Shown here in pieces: positions 61,616-64,000 of a stretch of 64,000 nt of DNA. The DNA is from Pseudaestuariivita rosea (GTDB lineage Bacteria; Pseudomonadota; Alphaproteobacteria; Rhodobacterales; Rhodobacteraceae): assembly GCF_017592335.1 (NCBI RefSeq), contig NZ_JACNMP010000003.1:151729-215728 (forward strand), read 5' to 3'. Under the pieces are notes generated by a model that searched no databases, was not told the DNA's origin, and saw nothing but the letters and a program-made list of their open reading frames with translations. Position 1 is the stretch's first letter; every line of letters begins with the position of its first letter. Made by a program: the position numbers and the translations under genes.

Positions 61616-63868
61616 ATGCCCGACCTGCTGATTGAGCTTTTTTCTGAAGAAATCCCCGCGCGGATGCAGGCCAAGGCGGCCAGTGATCTGCAAAAACGGG
61701 TCACCGATGGTCTGGTCGAGGCGGGCCTGATCTATGCCGGGGTCCGCGCCTTTGCCACGCCGCGGCGGTTGGCGCTGACGGTCAATGGCCTGACCGCTGA
61801 AAGCCCGAATGTGCGCGAGGAACGCAAAGGCCCCCGCACCGACGCGCCCGAAAAGGCGGTCGAGGGATTCTTGCGCTCAACCGGTCTGACCAAGGACCAG
61901 CTTGAGGTGCGTGATGACAAAAAGGGCCAGGTCTATTTTGCCGTGATCGAAAAACCGGGCCGCCCTGCAGCGGATATCGTGGCCGAGGTTTTGGGCGACA
62001 CCATCCGCAACTTCCCCTGGCCCAAGTCGATGCGATGGGGTGCGGGCAGCTTGCGGTGGGTGCGGCCACTGCAATCGATCCTGTGCATCCTTTATGCGGA
62101 AGACGGCGCGCAGATGGTGCCGCTGATCGTGGATGACATCACTGCGGGCGACACCACGCAAGGTCACCGCTTCATGTCGCAGGGCGCGATCAAGGTGACC
62201 TCGTTTGAGGATTACGAAGCCAAGCTGAAGCGCGCCCATGTCGTGCTGGATGCGACCGAACGCGCCGAACACATCCGGCACGACGCCACGAACATGGCCT
62301 TTGCCCAGGGTCTTGAGGTTGTCGAAGACAAAGGACTGCTGGCCGAGGTCGCCGGATTGGTCGAATGGCCGGTCGTTCTGATGGGCAATATCGGGGCTGA
62401 TTATCTGGACCTGCCGCCCGAGGTGCTTCAGACCTCAATGCGTGAGCATCAAAAGTTTTTCTCGGTTCGTGACACGAAAACGGGCAAAATTGTTCGATTT
62501 GTGACAGTCGCCAATCGCGAAACAGTCGACAATGGCGCCACAATTCTGGCCGGGAATGAGAAGGTTTTAAGTGCCCGCCTGGCCGATGCGAAGTTTTTTT
62601 GGGAAAACGACCTGCGTACCGTCAATCAGATCGGGCTGGAAGGTATGGCCAAGCCGCTGGCCGATGTCACCTTCCACAACAAGCTGGGATCGCAGGCGGA
62701 ACGGATTGCGCGGATCGAGGCCCTGGCCCGCGAAATCGCCCCGCTAGTCGGCGCGAAACCCGATCTGGCGGCCGAGGCCGCGCGTGTCTGCAAAGCCGAC
62801 CTGGCCAGCGAAATGGTCTACGAATTCCCCGAACTTCAGGGGATCATGGGGAAGTATTATGCCAAAGCCGCGGGCCATGATGACGGCGTGCCCGAGGCGT
62901 GCCAGGACCACTACTCGCCCCTCGGACCATCCGACGATGTGCCGACAAACCCGATATCGGTCGCCGTCGCGCTGGCTGACAAAATCGATACGCTAACGGG
63001 TTTCTGGTGGATTTCGGAAAAACCTACGGGATCTAAAGATCCATATGCATTGCGCAGAGCTGCACTAGGTCTAACAAGACTGATCTTGGAGAATACGATA
63101 AAAGTTGAGCTGCTGAATTTAATACTTAGTGGTTATGATCCTTATGATACAAAGTTAAGGTGGGATATTCTTGACGATGAGGAAAAGGCTGATCTTGAGG
63201 CGGCTGAACGGCTCGGAGTTCCAAAAGTCGTCTTTCAAGATTGGCGATCCAAGATAGGAGACGAAAAGCGGAAAATTAGTGGCCCGAGCGATATGGAAAG
63301 AAGGCTTTTGTCCATTGATTTTTCGCAACTACAACATCCTGGTGCCAGCCTTCTCTCCTTCATCCACGACCGCCTCAAAGTTCACCTGCGTGACGAAGGT
63401 ATCCGCCACGACGTCATCGACGCCTGTATCGCGATGCCGGGAAATGATGATCTGACCCTGCTGGTCAAACGGGCCGAGGCGCTGAGTGCGTTCCTGAAAA
63501 CCGACGACGGGGAAAACCTGCTGCAAGGGTTCAAACGGGCCAATAACATCCTGACGCAGGCGGAAGAAAAGGATGGGGTCGAATACTCATTCGGCGCCGA
63601 TATCAAGTTTGCTGAAATGAACGAAGAAAAAGCACTGTTCGCCGCGCTTGACGATGCGCAGGCCAAGATTGATCCGGCCATGCAGGCCGAGGATTTCGAA
63701 ACGGCGATGACAGCTATGGCCGCCCTGCGCGGGCCGATTGACGCCTTTTTCGAAGCCGTTCAGGTAAACGCCGACAGCGAGATCCTGCGCCGTAATCGCC
63801 TGAACCTTCTCAGCCGCATTCGCACAATCTGCCTTAGCGTCGCGGACCTGACCCGGATCGAAGGCTAG
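61616..63868 (+). CDS. glyS: Glycyl-tRNA synthetase beta subunit (with AT-rich internal segment)
   Basis: A 750-residue subunit that handles tRNA recognition. Start and most of the gene are typical (LLIELFSEEIPARMQAKAA; FATPRRLAL; YSPLGPSDDVPTNPISVAVALADKIDTL; IDACIAMPGNDDLTLL). Between about 63005 and 63345 (residues about 463-577) base use changes abruptly: GC drops to about 33-53 percent in successive 60-bp blocks, from about 60 percent on the left, and AGA, TTA, CTA, ATA and ACA codons appear. The frame is unbroken and the conserved KPTGSKDPYALRRAALG and DRLKVHLRDEGIRHDVIDACIAM still flank it. A recombination patch or a locally variable insertion is likely. The stop TAG coincides with an IS630 end. 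Confidence 0.95.
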   Translation: MPDLLIELFSEEIPARMQAKAASDLQKRVTDGLVEAGLIYAGVRAFATPRRLALTVNGLTAESPNVREERKGPRTDAPEKAVEGFLRSTGLTKDQLEVRDDKKGQVYFAVIEKPGRPAADIVAEVLGDTIRNFPWPKSMRWGAGSLRWVRPLQSILCILYAEDGAQMVPLIVDDITAGDTTQGHRFMSQGAIKVTSFEDYEAKLKRAHVVLDATERAEHIRHDATNMAFAQGLEVVEDKGLLAEVAGLVEWPVVLMGNIGADYLDLPPEVLQTSMREHQKFFSVRDTKTGKIVRFVTVANRETVDNGATILAGNEKVLSARLADAKFFWENDLRTVNQIGLEGMAKPLADVTFHNKLGSQAERIARIEALAREIAPLVGAKPDLAAEAARVCKADLASEMVYEFPELQGIMGKYYAKAAGHDDGVPEACQDHYSPLGPSDDVPTNPISVAVALADKIDTLTGFWWISEKPTGSKDPYALRRAALGLTRLILENTIKVELLNLILSGYDPYDTKLRWDILDDEEKADLEAAERLGVPKVVFQDWRSKIGDEKRKISGPSDMERRLLSIDFSQLQHPGASLLSFIHDRLKVHLRDEGIRHDVIDACIAMPGNDDLTLLVKRAEALSAFLKTDDGENLLQGFKRANNILTQAEEKDGVEYSFGADIKFAEMNEEKALFAALDDAQAKIDPAMQAEDFETAMTAMAALRGPIDAFFEAVQVNADSEILRRNRLNLLSRIRTICLSVADLTRIEG

Positions 63869-64000
63869 AGCAAGATGAGATCAGGTTGAAGCGTATCCTG
63901 AGTTGACAAGGTAATTCGCACATTCCTGCGGGGTGAAGCGGTCGAGCAGCTTACCGATCCTGCGCCATGTTGCCTCTATCGTGCGTTCGGCGGCGTCTCG
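63868..64000 (-). mobile_element. IS630-type element, left part (continues past the window)
   Basis: The sequence from the last base of the glyS stop reads GAGCAAGATGAGATCAGGTT and leads into the transposase end. IS630 elements insert at TA. Here a TA (63866-63867) is the first two bases of the glyS TAG stop, so the stop G may belong to the element. Confidence 0.65.
63881..64000 (-). CDS. IS630-family transposase, C-terminal end (partial)
   Basis: Reading the minus strand gives DAAERTIEATWRRIGKLLDRF, then TPQECANYLVNSGYAST and a stop. This is the usual end of IS630/Tc1-like transposases (xIEATWRRIGxLLDxFxPxECANYxxNxGYAST). The catalytic part lies beyond the window. Confidence 0.85.
   Translation of the reverse strand, partial: RDAAERTIEATWRRIGKLLDRFTPQECANYLVNSGYAST

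Noticed and set aside
1..64000. CRISPR arrays, tRNA or rRNA genes
   Set aside because: No regularly spaced repeat array, no tRNA-like cloverleaf and no rRNA sequence was recognised by reading; short or divergent RNA genes cannot be excluded without a search.

Overview
The window reads as chromosomal DNA of a marine alphaproteobacterium of the family Rhodobacteraceae (roseobacter type). This rests on the flagellar gene order with an SltF-like muramidase, a MotE-like protein and a DUF6468-like protein. It also rests on separate glyQ and glyS, ThyX, gltB/gltD, an orphan formate dehydrogenase alpha subunit and small proteins I know mainly from this family. GC content is moderately high. Genes are tightly packed, often with stop/start overlaps such as TGATG or ATGA. 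No rRNA, tRNA or CRISPR array was recognised.

Region by region: 1-13.5 kb is a flagellar cluster. It holds the end of flgH and a FliL-like gene on the plus strand. On the minus strand lie flhA-fliR-flhB plus a small coiled-coil gene, then sltF, a large periplasmic protein, motA, motE-like, DUF6468-like and fliL. Diverging from these is fliF-fliH-fliN-fliP. From 13.5-17 kb come cobO, a small unknown gene, queG, a glutathione transferase and mtgA. From 17-25.3 kb lie gltB and gltD, separated by a GFA protein and two tandem related periplasmic proteins. uppP and a caspase-fold/peptidoglycan-binding protein follow. From 27.9-36.6 kb is a branched-chain-type ABC importer (livGHMKF) bracketed by two acyl-CoA ligases, probably an uptake-and-activation unit for a carboxylic acid. 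From 36.8-46 kb come the formate dehydrogenase subunit, an M3 oligopeptidase, a methyltransferase and several membrane or unknown proteins. From 46-51 kb a LysR regulator diverges from dabB-dabA, an energy-coupled inorganic-carbon accumulator.

From 51-55.5 kb the window changes character. It holds a decayed monooxygenase pseudogene, a REP-like hairpin and a YdeI/SRPBCC pair divergent from a MarR regulator with two palindromic operators. An IS1182-type insertion sequence with an interrupted transposase follows, then about 390 bp of gene-free DNA rich in palindromes. From 55.4-64 kb the core genome resumes: thyX, a glyoxalase, a DUF1287 protein, a protease-fold/peptidoglycan-binding protein, glyQ, an FkbM methyltransferase, a DUF6446-like protein and glyS. 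glyS carries a conspicuously AT-rich internal segment. An IS630-type element begins at its stop codon and runs off the window.

The most interesting leads are the palindrome-rich block at 55.1-55.4 kb, whose GTACG motifs recur upstream of the gene at 22.8-23.6 kb; the AT-rich patch inside glyS; the two pseudoenzymes that share one peptidoglycan-binding module; the hairpins in the liv cluster; and the 15-bp inverted repeat between gltD and uppP.
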